Positions 1 through 6,636 of a stretch of DNA of 17,942 bases are shown here, piece after piece. Position 1 is the first letter of the stretch; every line of letters starts with the position of its first letter. Location: NCBI GenBank assembly GCA_947483545.1, contig CANKNP010000062.1:1-17942 (forward strand). Direction: 5' to 3'. A model generated the notes under the pieces. The model did not search any database, was not told the DNA's origin, and was given only the letters and a program-made list of their open reading frames with translations. The DNA is from Deltaproteobacteria bacterium (GTDB taxonomy: Bacteria > Myxococcota > UBA796 > SXON01). A program made the translations under genes and the position numbers.

Positions 1-238
1 GCAACCGGGAGAAGGGGAGAACCCCCGAAATCCGCCGCTGGGGAGGGAGGTCAAATGCCGCTAACCACGTTTCCCCGAACGCTGCTAGCCCCGCGTTGAC
101 CCCGGGCGGCCACGGGGGGCCGCCCCTACGTGGGGACGAGGCCTCGGTGTCTTCGGCCTCCAGCCTCCGGTCTATGGCCTCCAGGCTCCTATCCCCGACG
201 CGGGAGTACCCGCGCCGGGGGCCCGGGCGACCTTGGAT
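1..238. other. Non-coding left flank
   Basis: No convincing gene lies here. Open frames in this stretch are antisense or out-of-frame to the gene that ends at 239. It holds an 8-bp GC hairpin (104-111 with 118-125), a small direct repeat (GGCCTCCAG at 155-163 and 176-184) and the stronger hairpin at 193-220 listed separately. It is probably the 3' flank of the leftward-transcribed gene. Whatever lies further left is outside the window. Confidence 0.6.
193..220 (-). terminator. Hairpin downstream of discoidin-like gene, candidate terminator
   Basis: Twelve-base arms (193-204 and 209-220) flank a 4-base loop, starting about 18 bp past the stop codon of the gene ending at 239. In the minus-strand transcript the only non-Watson-Crick pair is G-U, so the stem is continuous. 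In a plus-strand transcript the same position would be an A-C mismatch. This fits an RNA hairpin used by the leftward transcript. No U-tract follows (the next bases are ATAGGAGCC), so it is not a textbook intrinsic terminator. It could instead protect the 3' end. Confidence 0.45.
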
Positions 239-1177
239 TTAGAGCTGATCCACGTTCGTCGCCCGCACCTTGAGCTCGGCGATGCCAAGCTCTGCGTTCG
301 TGCCCGTGTAGACCTCGAGGATCTTGACCTCGGGGTCCCCGAAGGCGCCGCCGGTGTACCCGTTGAACGCCGGCACCTCGGCCCAGACCACCCCACCCTT
401 GATGTCATCCGCCAGCTCTGTGGTGGCGGTGACCGTGCCGCAGGTGATCTCCACCTTCTTGACGCGGGCGTAGTCTTTGCCCGCGGACACGAAGCCGACC
501 TGCGACAGGCCACTGTTTCCAAGGGTGAACGAAGCACCTTCCGCAGCTGTGGTGTAGAAGGTCTTCGCATCGCCATCGAGCATCAGCGCGCTGTCATGCC
601 CTGCTCCGGCCGTGCTCGAGTCGCTCAACTTCGTCGGCATGTCGAACTCCTTCAGCACCGCCTTGAACTCCGCGACGGCCAGGTTCGGAAAATCCTGGCC
701 GACGTAGATGTCCGTGACGGTCATGCGCAGGCGCCCCCCGAACATGCCCTCTCCAACCTTGACATCCGTCATGTCGAGCACCTGCCAGCCGGCCTGATCC
801 GCCAGCTCCAGCGTCTGGGAGCCGACCTGTGTCTCGTTCTGCTCGTCGTCCATCGAGTAGATGTCCACGCGCACCTGCTTGAGTCGCGGGAAGTCCGACC
901 ATGCCTTCTCGCTGCTCGCGTTGCCGCCGATGATCGCGAGCTTGTCGAGATCCCCATGCGGGAGCGCGATCTCGACCCATTCGCCCTTGTTCTCGCTCTC
1001 GCCGGGCACCATCCACGAGGTCTCCAGCCTGCCGTCGATCGCGGAGGTGCCGCTGTAGTAGTTCTTCCCCATGGTGGAGTCGACCTTGAACGCGGACTGA
1101 CGGGCTCCGGCGAGCGCCGTGAACGACACGAGGAGTCCGACGACCGAGGCGAGGAGAGGGAAGGCGCGCACGTTCAT
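239..1177 (-). CDS. Secreted protein with two discoidin-like (galactose-binding-fold) domains
   Basis: A predicted exported protein of 312 residues. The start is the ATG at 1177, not the upstream ATG at 1252, because it gives a clean signal peptide (residues 1-23, cleavage near ALA/GA) and has GGAG 9 bases upstream. Residues about 30-175 resemble the F5/8 type C or NADase-type glycan-binding fold, with an AIDGRLETSW motif, a GEWVEI strand and a late V.E.K strand. Residues about 180-308 look like a second, weaker copy beginning at LDGDAKTFYTT. Such domains usually bind carbohydrate on surfaces; no catalytic domain is visible. It lies 93 bp downstream of the large lipoprotein gene with a strong hairpin between them, so it may have its own expression level. 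The fold call is by motif and layout only and the function is unknown. Confidence 0.75.
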   Translation of the reverse strand: MNVRAFPLLASVVGLLVSFTALAGARQSAFKVDSTMGKNYYSGTSAIDGRLETSWMVPGESENKGEWVEIALPHGDLDKLAIIGGNASSEKAWSDFPRLKQVRVDIYSMDDEQNETQVGSQTLELADQAGWQVLDMTDVKVGEGMFGGRLRMTVTDIYVGQDFPNLAVAEFKAVLKEFDMPTKLSDSSTAGAGHDSALMLDGDAKTFYTTAAEGASFTLGNSGLSQVGFVSAGKDYARVKKVEITCGTVTATTELADDIKGGVVWAEVPAFNGYTGGAFGDPEVKILEVYTGTNAELGIAELKVRATNVDQL

Positions 1178-1216
1178 GATCGAAGCTCCGGGGAAAATCG
1201 GGCGGCGCTCATAGCA

Positions 1217-1248
1217 CGACCGCCGCGAACAGGAGCACGCGGCGGTCG
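1217..1248 (-). terminator. Strong intergenic hairpin between two minus-strand genes
   Basis: A perfect 11-bp inverted repeat (1217-1227 with 1238-1248, arm CGACCGCCGCG) has a 10-base loop. It begins 22 bp past the stop of the lipoprotein gene and lies about 40 bp before the start of the next gene. No U-run follows on the minus strand. It could reduce read-through or stabilise the upstream message; a regulatory role for the downstream gene is also possible. Confidence 0.45.
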
Positions 1249-1270
1249 GCATTTCGTCCCTGCTGGGGCC

Positions 1271-2623
1271 CTACTCGATGAGCGTGAGCACCAGATCGAG
1301 GCCGGGCTGGTTCGTCGTGCCGGTCACCGTCCGGCCGGTGCTGTCCCCGAGGCTCGCCACCGGGTCGCCAGGCTCGTTGAGGATGCCGTCACCATCGACA
1401 TCGGTATAGGCCCACAGGTAGACGATCGTGTTGGCGGGGACCTCCACGTGGTAGTCCAGCGCGTCGGAGGCGAGCAGCTCCGCGTTGTCCCACATCTCCG
1501 TGTCGTAGCCCTCGCTCAGCTCCTCCACCGTGATCTCGCTGTTCGGGCGGAACTTGAGCGCGGCGATGTAGACCGCCGCCGAGCTGCTCCAATCTTCGGT
1601 CGAGGTCAACGTTCCGGACAGGCTCACGAACGGCACGACCCGGGGCGACATGTCACCGAAGGGGATCAGAACGTCCATGTTCGCCATCGCGCCGGAGCCG
1701 ATGGTGATGGGGTTGCCGCTGGTGTCGGGGTCGGTCACGTACTCGCCCCAGCGATCCGCCGGGTCGAACAGGTCATTCCCATTGCTGTCCCAGGCGCCGA
1801 AGAGCTTCATGTCGCCCGAATCCGCGCACGCCGAGACCGTGAACGCACCCTCGGCGCCGTCGTCCGTGGGGGTGGGGGTGATCCGGCTGTAGTAGTACGG
1901 GCCCAGGTTGGCGGTGTCGTAGAGCATGACCGCCACATCCCCCTCCAGGTACGGGGTGTCCACGATCGCGTCGCCGCTCACGCCCACGCTCGTACAACCC
2001 TCACCGGTGCCGCCACCCGAAGAACCCTCACCGGTGCCGCCACCCGAAGAGAGGTCGTAGTAGGGCACGAGTACGGTCACATCGATCTCGGTGAGGGTCC
2101 CGTTCTCGTTCACGACCACCTCCGCCGGGTAGGCTCCGACGGGCTCGTTGGTCCCCATGATGCCATCGCCCCAGTAGTCCACGATCGCGTAGATGTTGAT
2201 GCCGTCGATGTCATCGGCGTCGATGTCCAGGCCGTAGGGGTCGCCGCCCGGGGCGGGGCTCACCGTCGGTTCGGTGATGACGCTGGAGTCGTAGTAGGTC
2301 TGGTAGCCGTCCTCGTCCTCGCTGTACGCCCCGACGAAGACATCGCCGAAGGGGTAGTACCCGTACGTGTCGTCCCAATCGAGCAGCTCCATGTCCCCGT
2401 TGGCGTCGGTCATGTAGAGCTGCAGGTAGACGGTGCCGGTGACCGTGCCGTGCACGCCTTCGGGGTCCTCCTCTGTGTCGCCGGTGTCGTCGGTGTCGGT
2501 CGGCACATCGTCGAGGTCGCTATCGTGGCCGGGGTCCGGGTTCGGGTCACCGTCTTCGTCGATGTAGACGCAGCCGGCGAGGAGGAGGGGGGAGGAGAGA
2601 GCCAGAAGGGTAGACAGACGCAT
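1271..2623 (-). CDS. Large lipoprotein with three copies of a DxDxDG-containing domain
   Basis: A 450-residue predicted lipoprotein whose lipobox LLAGC places the lipidated Cys at residue 18. An acidic D/T/P-rich tether follows (about 20-55). The rest divides into three units of about 110-130 residues (57-188, 212-322, 333-449). Each begins with a V/L-x-G-T/D strand, contains an aromatic A-x-x-D strand leading into an acidic loop (WGDGIMGTNEPVG, DSNGNDLFDPADRWG, DVDGDGILNEPGDP), and ends with a hydrophobic strand (IDVTVLVP, MDVLIPF, LDLVLTL). The acidic loops resemble calcium-binding loops. Units 1 and 2 are joined by a duplicated SSGGGTGEG linker. ATG 2623 has GGAG 8 bases upstream and a good promoter just before it. 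The same unit appears in the lipoprotein at 3151-4011. The fold is probably a beta-sandwich and the function is not recognised. Confidence 0.8.
   Translation of the reverse strand: MRLSTLLALSSPLLLAGCVYIDEDGDPNPDPGHDSDLDDVPTDTDDTGDTEEDPEGVHGTVTGTVYLQLYMTDANGDMELLDWDDTYGYYPFGDVFVGAYSEDEDGYQTYYDSSVITEPTVSPAPGGDPYGLDIDADDIDGINIYAIVDYWGDGIMGTNEPVGAYPAEVVVNENGTLTEIDVTVLVPYYDLSSGGGTGEGSSGGGTGEGCTSVGVSGDAIVDTPYLEGDVAVMLYDTANLGPYYYSRITPTPTDDGAEGAFTVSACADSGDMKLFGAWDSNGNDLFDPADRWGEYVTDPDTSGNPITIGSGAMANMDVLIPFGDMSPRVVPFVSLSGTLTSTEDWSSSAAVYIAALKFRPNSEITVEELSEGYDTEMWDNAELLASDALDYHVEVPANTIVYLWAYTDVDGDGILNEPGDPVASLGDSTGRTVTGTTNQPGLDLVLTLIE
1996..2049 (-). repeat. 27-bp perfect tandem duplication (2 copies) in linker
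   Basis: Two identical adjacent 27-bp units (1996-2022 and 2023-2049) encode two copies of a 9-residue Gly/Ser/Thr/Glu linker between domains 1 and 2 of the large lipoprotein. Exact identity at the DNA level suggests a recent duplication and a possible site of length variation between strains. Confidence 0.9.
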
Positions 2624-2789
2624 GAATGCTCCAGGACTCCGTGAGGGTACGGAATCGCCAAGGAGATGTCAACGAAGCCGAACGCAGCTTCGGGCGTTGT
2701 CTGCGAACGGGGGTTCGCCGAGGGCCGACCGCAAACGCCCACATTTCGAATCTGGCCCGCCGGCACCCAGCGGCAACGCCTGGATTATT
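2624..2789. other. Intergenic region between DUF4870 gene and lipoprotein gene
   Basis: It contains the promoter at 2644-2672 and a small perfect hairpin (GCGAAC at 2703-2708, GGGG loop, GTTCGC at 2713-2718), plus a 6-bp inverted repeat CGAAGC/GCTTCG at 2673-2692. The hairpin could mark the end of the upstream operon or act as an operator upstream of the -35 box. Neither arrangement carries a U-tract. No coding potential is apparent. Confidence 0.4.
2644..2672 (-). promoter_or_regulatory. Sigma70-type promoter for the large lipoprotein gene
   Basis: On the minus strand a perfect -35 box TTGACA (complement of 2667-2672) is followed by a 17-base spacer and TACCCT (complement of 2644-2649), which matches TAnnnT of the -10 consensus. 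The ATG at 2623 lies about 20 bases further on with a GGAG ribosome-binding site between. Spacing and position are ideal. The -10 is the weaker element. Confidence 0.55.
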
Positions 2790-3140
2790 TTACTTACCGA
2801 TGCCGCCGATGAGCGGGTAGCCGTGCCAATCGCCCTGGTAGGCCTTCCAGGCGCCGTAGATCGGGAACAGCGGGGCCGGGATCAAGCAGACGTACAGTAT
2901 CGCGCCAATACCGCAGGTTACCCCTGCAATCACGCCGATCACCGACGCCGCGATGTACACCGCGAACTGCACCACCATCGCCTGAGCGGCGTGGTAGGCG
3001 ATGAACGGCTTGTCCTTGTGGATCAGGTACACGATCAGGCTGCCGAAGAACGGCACCAGGAACGAGGTCAAGTGCGCGAGCAGGCCCCACAGCTTGTCAT
3101 CGCTGGAGGCGGGCTCTCCGAAGGTCATGGCGTGGCTCAT
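2790..3140 (-). CDS. DUF4870 (Tic20-like) small membrane protein
   Basis: A 116-residue integral membrane protein. After a short polar N-terminus containing SSDDKLWGLLAHLTS it has three hydrophobic segments (about 19-40, 53-75, 78-100). Between the first two is the conserved KPFIAYHAAQA motif typical of DUF4870 proteins, and the length is usual for the family. The C-terminal end YGAWKAYQGDWHGYPLIG is also family-like. The family's biochemical function is not established. It starts 10 bp after the stop of the lipoprotein gene (stop at 3151), so it is probably the last gene of the operon that begins with the OmpA-like gene. No good Shine-Dalgarno is visible. A second in-frame ATG four codons later is the alternative start. 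Confidence 0.88.
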   Translation of the reverse strand: MSHAMTFGEPASSDDKLWGLLAHLTSFLVPFFGSLIVYLIHKDKPFIAYHAAQAMVVQFAVYIAASVIGVIAGVTCGIGAILYVCLIPAPLFPIYGAWKAYQGDWHGYPLIGGIGK

Positions 3141-3150
3141 GGAGGCGGGC

Positions 3151-4011
3151 CTAACCCGGGAGCAAGAGGTCCAGGTTCCCGACGTCGGAGGCGCCCACGT
3201 TCACGGGGTTGCACAAGCACTGGATGATCGGATCACCAGGGGTCGGGCCATCCTGGTTCACGTCGATGAACGCCTCGATTTGGATGGCGCCGAAGTCTTT
3301 GGGGAACCGGATGGACCAGTCCCCCGCCGGCACTTCTTCTTTGAACAGGTGGGCACGCCCCCCCTCCCCCGCCGCATCCACTTTGAAGAAGTCCAACGTG
3401 ATGGGCGAACCGGGCCCCCCTACCTTCCCCGACAGCGTCACAAACTCCGTGACGCCTGGGAACGGGTTCGGCCCGCTCGGCGCCCCCGCGTTCGGATCCC
3501 CGCCGGGTCCTGGATTCGCCTGCGCCCCGGCCGATCCGCCCCCCCCGTCCGGTTGACCCCGGTTCCCGACCTTGAGCTCGAGCTCGACAGGATCGGGGTC
3601 TTTCCCGGCCAGCTTGACGTCCGCCCTGTCGAAGGGGTCCCCCTCGCTCGGGCCGTCCACCAGCGGATCCTGGAACGCTTGCAGGTGGATCAGCGTCACG
3701 TCCATCGGCGCCCAGAATTCGAACGCCCCCGGCCCATTGTCCAGGTGGAGCGCGCCGACCCGGCTCTGGCCATTGTCCCCCGCGGGATCATCGATGTTCA
3801 CGTCGATCTGGACCGGCGAGGGATCGTCCGACTTGACTGTTCCAACGATGTGAAGCCTGGGATCTTTGAGCCCGGTCCACACGCCATCGCCGGTGCCGCC
3901 CTTGTTCGGATCCGCTCGGTCGTCCGTGTGGCCGGCGGTGTACGCGTCACTCAACGGGACGAACTCGCCCGTCGTCTTCTCCAGGCATCCGACAAACAGG
4001 GCCAGCAGCAT
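3151..4011 (-). CDS. Lipoprotein with two copies of the shared lipoprotein domain
   Basis: About 286 residues, beginning MLLALFVGC, a very short signal sequence with a plausible lipobox (FVGC). Two similar units are visible: about 53-148 and 190-285. The second has a VTLSGKV strand, an IEAFIDVNQDGPTPGDP strand plus acidic loop, and a closing NLDLLLPG strand; the first has LHIVGTV, HLQAFQDPLVDGPSEGDP and VELELKVG. These match in order and spacing the units of the lipoprotein at 1271-2623. A Pro/Gly/Asn-rich linker (about 150-187) separates them. The start is ATG 4011, whose A overlaps the TGA of the OmpA-like gene (TGATG), implying translational coupling; a GTG one codon upstream (4014) is equally possible. 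Function is not recognised. Co-transcription with an OmpA-type protein suggests an envelope or surface role. Confidence 0.8.
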   Translation of the reverse strand: MLLALFVGCLEKTTGEFVPLSDAYTAGHTDDRADPNKGGTGDGVWTGLKDPRLHIVGTVKSDDPSPVQIDVNIDDPAGDNGQSRVGALHLDNGPGAFEFWAPMDVTLIHLQAFQDPLVDGPSEGDPFDRADVKLAGKDPDPVELELKVGNRGQPDGGGGSAGAQANPGPGGDPNAGAPSGPNPFPGVTEFVTLSGKVGGPGSPITLDFFKVDAAGEGGRAHLFKEEVPAGDWSIRFPKDFGAIQIEAFIDVNQDGPTPGDPIIQCLCNPVNVGASDVGNLDLLLPG

Positions 4012-5024
4012 CACTTCACTGCGCGCCAGCCGACGCTCGGCACGCCAGACCCCGACGGTGGAGGGTTCGCGCCGACCATATAGAGGGCGCGGCGGTTGGC
4101 GCCGTTGTCCTCGCCATCGCCGGTTTGCACGGCGAGCAAGGATTCGCCGAACCCATAGGTATAAATCGGATAGTTGAAGCCCGCGGTTCGCAACCAGCGC
4201 GCGATGGCGTCCGCCCGGCGACCCGACAGCTCGCTGTTGTGACCGGCGTCGCCGACGGTGTCGGTGCAGCCCGCGATGTAGAGCTTGACCGGGACCATCG
4301 ACCCGTACTTGTCCACCACATCGTTCAGTTGAACGAGGGTCGCCTCCAACTTGTAGGCTTGATCACTGGTGATCTCGGCCGAATCGCTCGCGAACAGCAC
4401 GTCTTCGTGCGGGATGTCCAGAAACCACGGGGAGTAGGTGAACCCGGCGTAGGCCGTGGCGTTCTTCAGCGTGACGTCCAGGAGCACGACGTCTGCGGGG
4501 TCGCCGACGAACGGCACGGTCACGGTCCCCGGCCCGCCCGACAGCGAGATCGTGGATCGGTCCAGCTCGGCTTTGTGCGCCCCGTAGGCTACAAGTTCGG
4601 CGCTGGTGACCTCGGCCGAGACCTCGACGGTCACCGTCCGGGCGGCGATGTCCGCGCTCGCGTGGGACAGATCCACCGAGAGCTGGCCTAGAAAACTGTA
4701 GTCGATCGGAATGCTCGTCTCGGTCACGTTCCCGTCGCTGAAGCTGGCGCGGAGGAACACGTCCGCATGCGTCACCTTCGTGTCCCGGGGCCATTCCACC
4801 CGTACGACTTGGCCCTCTGGCAGGTTCTTCTTGGTCAACTCGATCGTCTTGCTGCCCGCTTGGATCGAGATGAACAGCGACGCCACCGGTCGATTCGGCG
4901 TGATGAGCACCGCCGGGTTCTCGCCGGGCCCGGGGGCGGGGGTGTAGCCATAGGAGAGGTCGTCGGCCCACGCCGGGTCCAGGCCCAGCGCGAGGAGGAT
5001 CACCAGCGCACGCAGCTTTCGCAT
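4011..5024 (-). CDS. OmpA C-terminal-domain (peptidoglycan-binding) protein
   Basis: A 337-residue exported protein. Residues 1-20 form a signal peptide ending AWA/DD. Residues about 21-205 form a beta-rich region I do not recognise, with alternating strands and no Cys. Residues about 208-318 are an OmpA/MotB C-terminal domain: DVLFASDSAEITSDQ start, an LYIAGCTDTVGD strand, the NSELSGRRADAIARWL helix and the closing NRRALYMV motif. OmpA domains bind peptidoglycan diaminopimelate non-covalently in the periplasm; the Asp of the TDTVGD segment and the Arg of NRR lie where ligand contacts are expected. A short Pro/Gly/Ser tail follows. It is the first gene of a probable three-gene operon with the lipoprotein and the DUF4870 protein. 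No strong Shine-Dalgarno precedes ATG 5024. Confidence 0.88.
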   Translation of the reverse strand: MRKLRALVILLALGLDPAWADDLSYGYTPAPGPGENPAVLITPNRPVASLFISIQAGSKTIELTKKNLPEGQVVRVEWPRDTKVTHADVFLRASFSDGNVTETSIPIDYSFLGQLSVDLSHASADIAARTVTVEVSAEVTSAELVAYGAHKAELDRSTISLSGGPGTVTVPFVGDPADVVLLDVTLKNATAYAGFTYSPWFLDIPHEDVLFASDSAEITSDQAYKLEATLVQLNDVVDKYGSMVPVKLYIAGCTDTVGDAGHNSELSGRRADAIARWLRTAGFNYPIYTYGFGESLLAVQTGDGEDNGANRRALYMVGANPPPSGSGVPSVGWRAVK

Positions 5025-5077
5025 CGGGCCGATGTAGCCCGCGACGCGGTTACCTGGGACGGCAACGGAGCTACGTC
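5025..5077. promoter_or_regulatory. Compact divergent intergenic region
   Basis: Only 53 bp separate the divergent starts of the OmpA-like gene (minus) and the Asp/Thr-rich lipoprotein gene (plus). Promoters for both must therefore overlap here or lie inside the opposite gene. The plus-strand gene has a clear GGAG ribosome-binding site 7 bases before its ATG. I could not identify convincing -35/-10 boxes. Confidence 0.4.
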
Positions 5078-5764
5078 ATGTTCACCCGCACGCTCGCCGC
5101 CTTTGTTCCCACCCTCTTGCTCGCCGCCTGCACCGGCGAGGGGGGCGACTCCGACACGAAGCAGCCGCCCGGCGATGCAGACGCCGACACCGACACCGAC
5201 ACCGACGCCGACGCAGATTCCGACACGGACACCGACACCGATTCGGACACGGACACCGATACGGACGCCGACGCGGACATCGCGGACATTCGAGACGAGA
5301 TGGTGCCCACTTCGGCCGGTTGTGAGGAGCTGGCTGGCAACCTCGAGGATGGCGCGAAGGAGTACTTCTGGGGCGAGTACGAGGACGGATCAGGTGGTTG
5401 GACCGGCAAAGAGGCGATCTACTACTACGCGAACACCACATGGATCTCCCACGGCGGCGCCGACTGCATGATCGTCTGGGACATGACCGCGTCGGAGGGC
5501 GACACCGACGCCTGCGGATCCTGCGAGCTGGGGCTCTCGGTGTCAGCGGTGTTGAACGAGTCCGAGACCACCTGCCCCGAGGCGATGTGGCAGGGCGATG
5601 AGAGCTTCTCCGAGGACTACGCGGTGGATCTGGGCGACTCGGGTGCTTCCAGCTTCCGATTCGCCGAGACCAACAGCGAGTTCGGCATCGGCTACTGGAT
5701 CGGCGCCGACACCACCGCGACAGCGGCCAACTACCTTTCGCCAAGCTCGTGTGTGTGGTTCTAA
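5078..5764 (+). CDS. Lipoprotein with Asp-Thr/Ala repeat tether
   Basis: A 228-residue predicted lipoprotein. The signal peptide ends in the lipobox LLAAC, with lipidated Cys at residue 18. Residues about 33-67 are a low-complexity DADTDTDTDADAD-type tether, the kind of acidic stalk common in myxobacterial surface lipoproteins. The remaining ~160 residues form a compact Cys-containing domain with a CGSC motif and several single Cys (SAGCEE, ADCMIVW, TTCPEAM, SSCVWF at the very end), probably disulfide-bonded and extracytoplasmic. I do not recognise the family. ATG 5078 has GGAG 7 bases upstream. The next gene starts inside its last codons, so the two are probably co-expressed. Confidence 0.82.
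   Translation: MFTRTLAAFVPTLLLAACTGEGGDSDTKQPPGDADADTDTDTDADADSDTDTDTDSDTDTDTDADADIADIRDEMVPTSAGCEELAGNLEDGAKEYFWGEYEDGSGGWTGKEAIYYYANTTWISHGGADCMIVWDMTASEGDTDACGSCELGLSVSAVLNESETTCPEAMWQGDESFSEDYAVDLGDSGASSFRFAETNSEFGIGYWIGADTTATAANYLSPSSCVWF
5174..5280 (+). repeat. Degenerate 6-bp (Asp-Thr/Asp-Ala) coding repeat
   Basis: The array is built on GACACC/GACGCC/GATTCG hexamers that keep an Asp codon every second position, giving the acidic tether of the lipoprotein. Codon variation between units (GAC/GAT, ACC/ACG) shows selection for the protein pattern rather than a fresh DNA expansion, although short perfect runs remain that could slip. Confidence 0.9.
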
Positions 5765-6636
5765 ACGACCGCCCCGCGCCGCCACCCGGCGCCAGCAACT
5801 ACGTCCTGCTGATCCTGGATTCCTGTCGGTTCGACTCCTGGGTGCGCGCGAGCCCCCGGGTGATGAGCAAGCTGGGGGCCTTGGAGCAGCGTTATTCCTA
5901 CGCGACCTGGACCGCGCCCTCGCACTACAACCTGCTGATGGGGCTGCTGCCGCACAGGAGCCCGAAGGGGGTGTACGCAAGCGAGTATTACAAAGCCGAC
6001 TTTTTACAGTTCAAGGACCGGTTCTCCCTGCCAGGGCTCTCTTTTTCGAGCATGATCCCTCACCTTTGGCTGCCCAAGTACTTGCAGGGCATCGGGTATC
6101 GGACCCACATGTACGCGAGCATGCCGGTGCTCAACCCCGAGACGCCGCTCAACACGGGCTTTGACACGTACGAGCTGCTCGATGCCCACAACGACGTCGG
6201 CCAGGCGTTCCAGAAGATGCGCTTCGACGCCGCGAGACCCAGCTTTTTCCTCATCAACACCGGCGAGACGCACTACCCCTACGCCACGCCCGACGAGCCC
6301 GAGCACCGCTGGCCCCGCCTGTCGGGGATCCACGGGGTGCTCCAAGACCTGGACGGTCAACTTCGGCGGGGAGCCCTCATCCGGCCCGAAGATCCAGGCG
6401 CCGACCGGCTCTTCGACGATGCCAAGATGCGCGCGCTCCACGCTCGCCAGGTCCACGCGGTGCAGTGGGTGGACCGCCAGGTCGAGACGCTCTTTGACCT
6501 TTGCCCGGCGAACACCTACGTCACGATCACCTCGGACCACGGGGAGCTTTTCGGCGAGTCCGGGTACTTCGGCCATGGCCCGATCCAGCACGAAAAGGGT
6601 GTGGAGGTGCCGTTCGTAGAGGGGCGGCTGAGGTAG
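5749..6636 (+). CDS. Alkaline phosphatase/sulfatase-superfamily metalloenzyme
   Basis: About 295 residues without a signal peptide, so probably cytoplasmic. It carries the metal-site landmarks of the superfamily in order: the first strand VLLILDSCRFDSW with Asp 24, a nucleophile region ATWTAPSHYNLLMG (about 52-65) where a Thr replaces the sulfatase Cys/Ser-x-Pro-x-Arg motif, TGETHYPY (171-178), and TSDHGELFGESGYFGHG (261-277) supplying Asp, His and the later His. Loss of the sulfatase CxPxR motif suggests a phosphatase or phosphodiesterase/transferase activity rather than sulfatase; the substrate is unknown. The GTG at 5749 overlaps the upstream lipoprotein gene by 16 bp and has no clear Shine-Dalgarno; GTG 5755 is an alternative. 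The C-terminus HEKGVEVPFVEG looks family-like, so the gene is probably complete. Translational coupling to the lipoprotein is likely. Confidence 0.8.
   Translation: MCVVLNDRPAPPPGASNYVLLILDSCRFDSWVRASPRVMSKLGALEQRYSYATWTAPSHYNLLMGLLPHRSPKGVYASEYYKADFLQFKDRFSLPGLSFSSMIPHLWLPKYLQGIGYRTHMYASMPVLNPETPLNTGFDTYELLDAHNDVGQAFQKMRFDAARPSFFLINTGETHYPYATPDEPEHRWPRLSGIHGVLQDLDGQLRRGALIRPEDPGADRLFDDAKMRALHARQVHAVQWVDRQVETLFDLCPANTYVTITSDHGELFGESGYFGHGPIQHEKGVEVPFVEGRLR

Noticed and set aside
104..125. Terminator-like hairpin at the left edge
   Set aside because: Only an 8-bp GC stem with no U-tract on either strand. It lies over 100 bp from the nearest stop, so chance is likely in this base composition.
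233..2644. Long plus-strand open frame of about 800 codons
   Set aside because: It lies antisense to two genes with signal peptides, ribosome-binding sites and recognisable domains. Its product is His/Arg/Val-rich with no fold signal, which is typical of a GC-rich shadow frame.
5174..5280. Hexamer repeat considered as a CRISPR or regulatory array
   Set aside because: The units are contiguous, in frame and encode an Asp-rich tether. There are no spacers.
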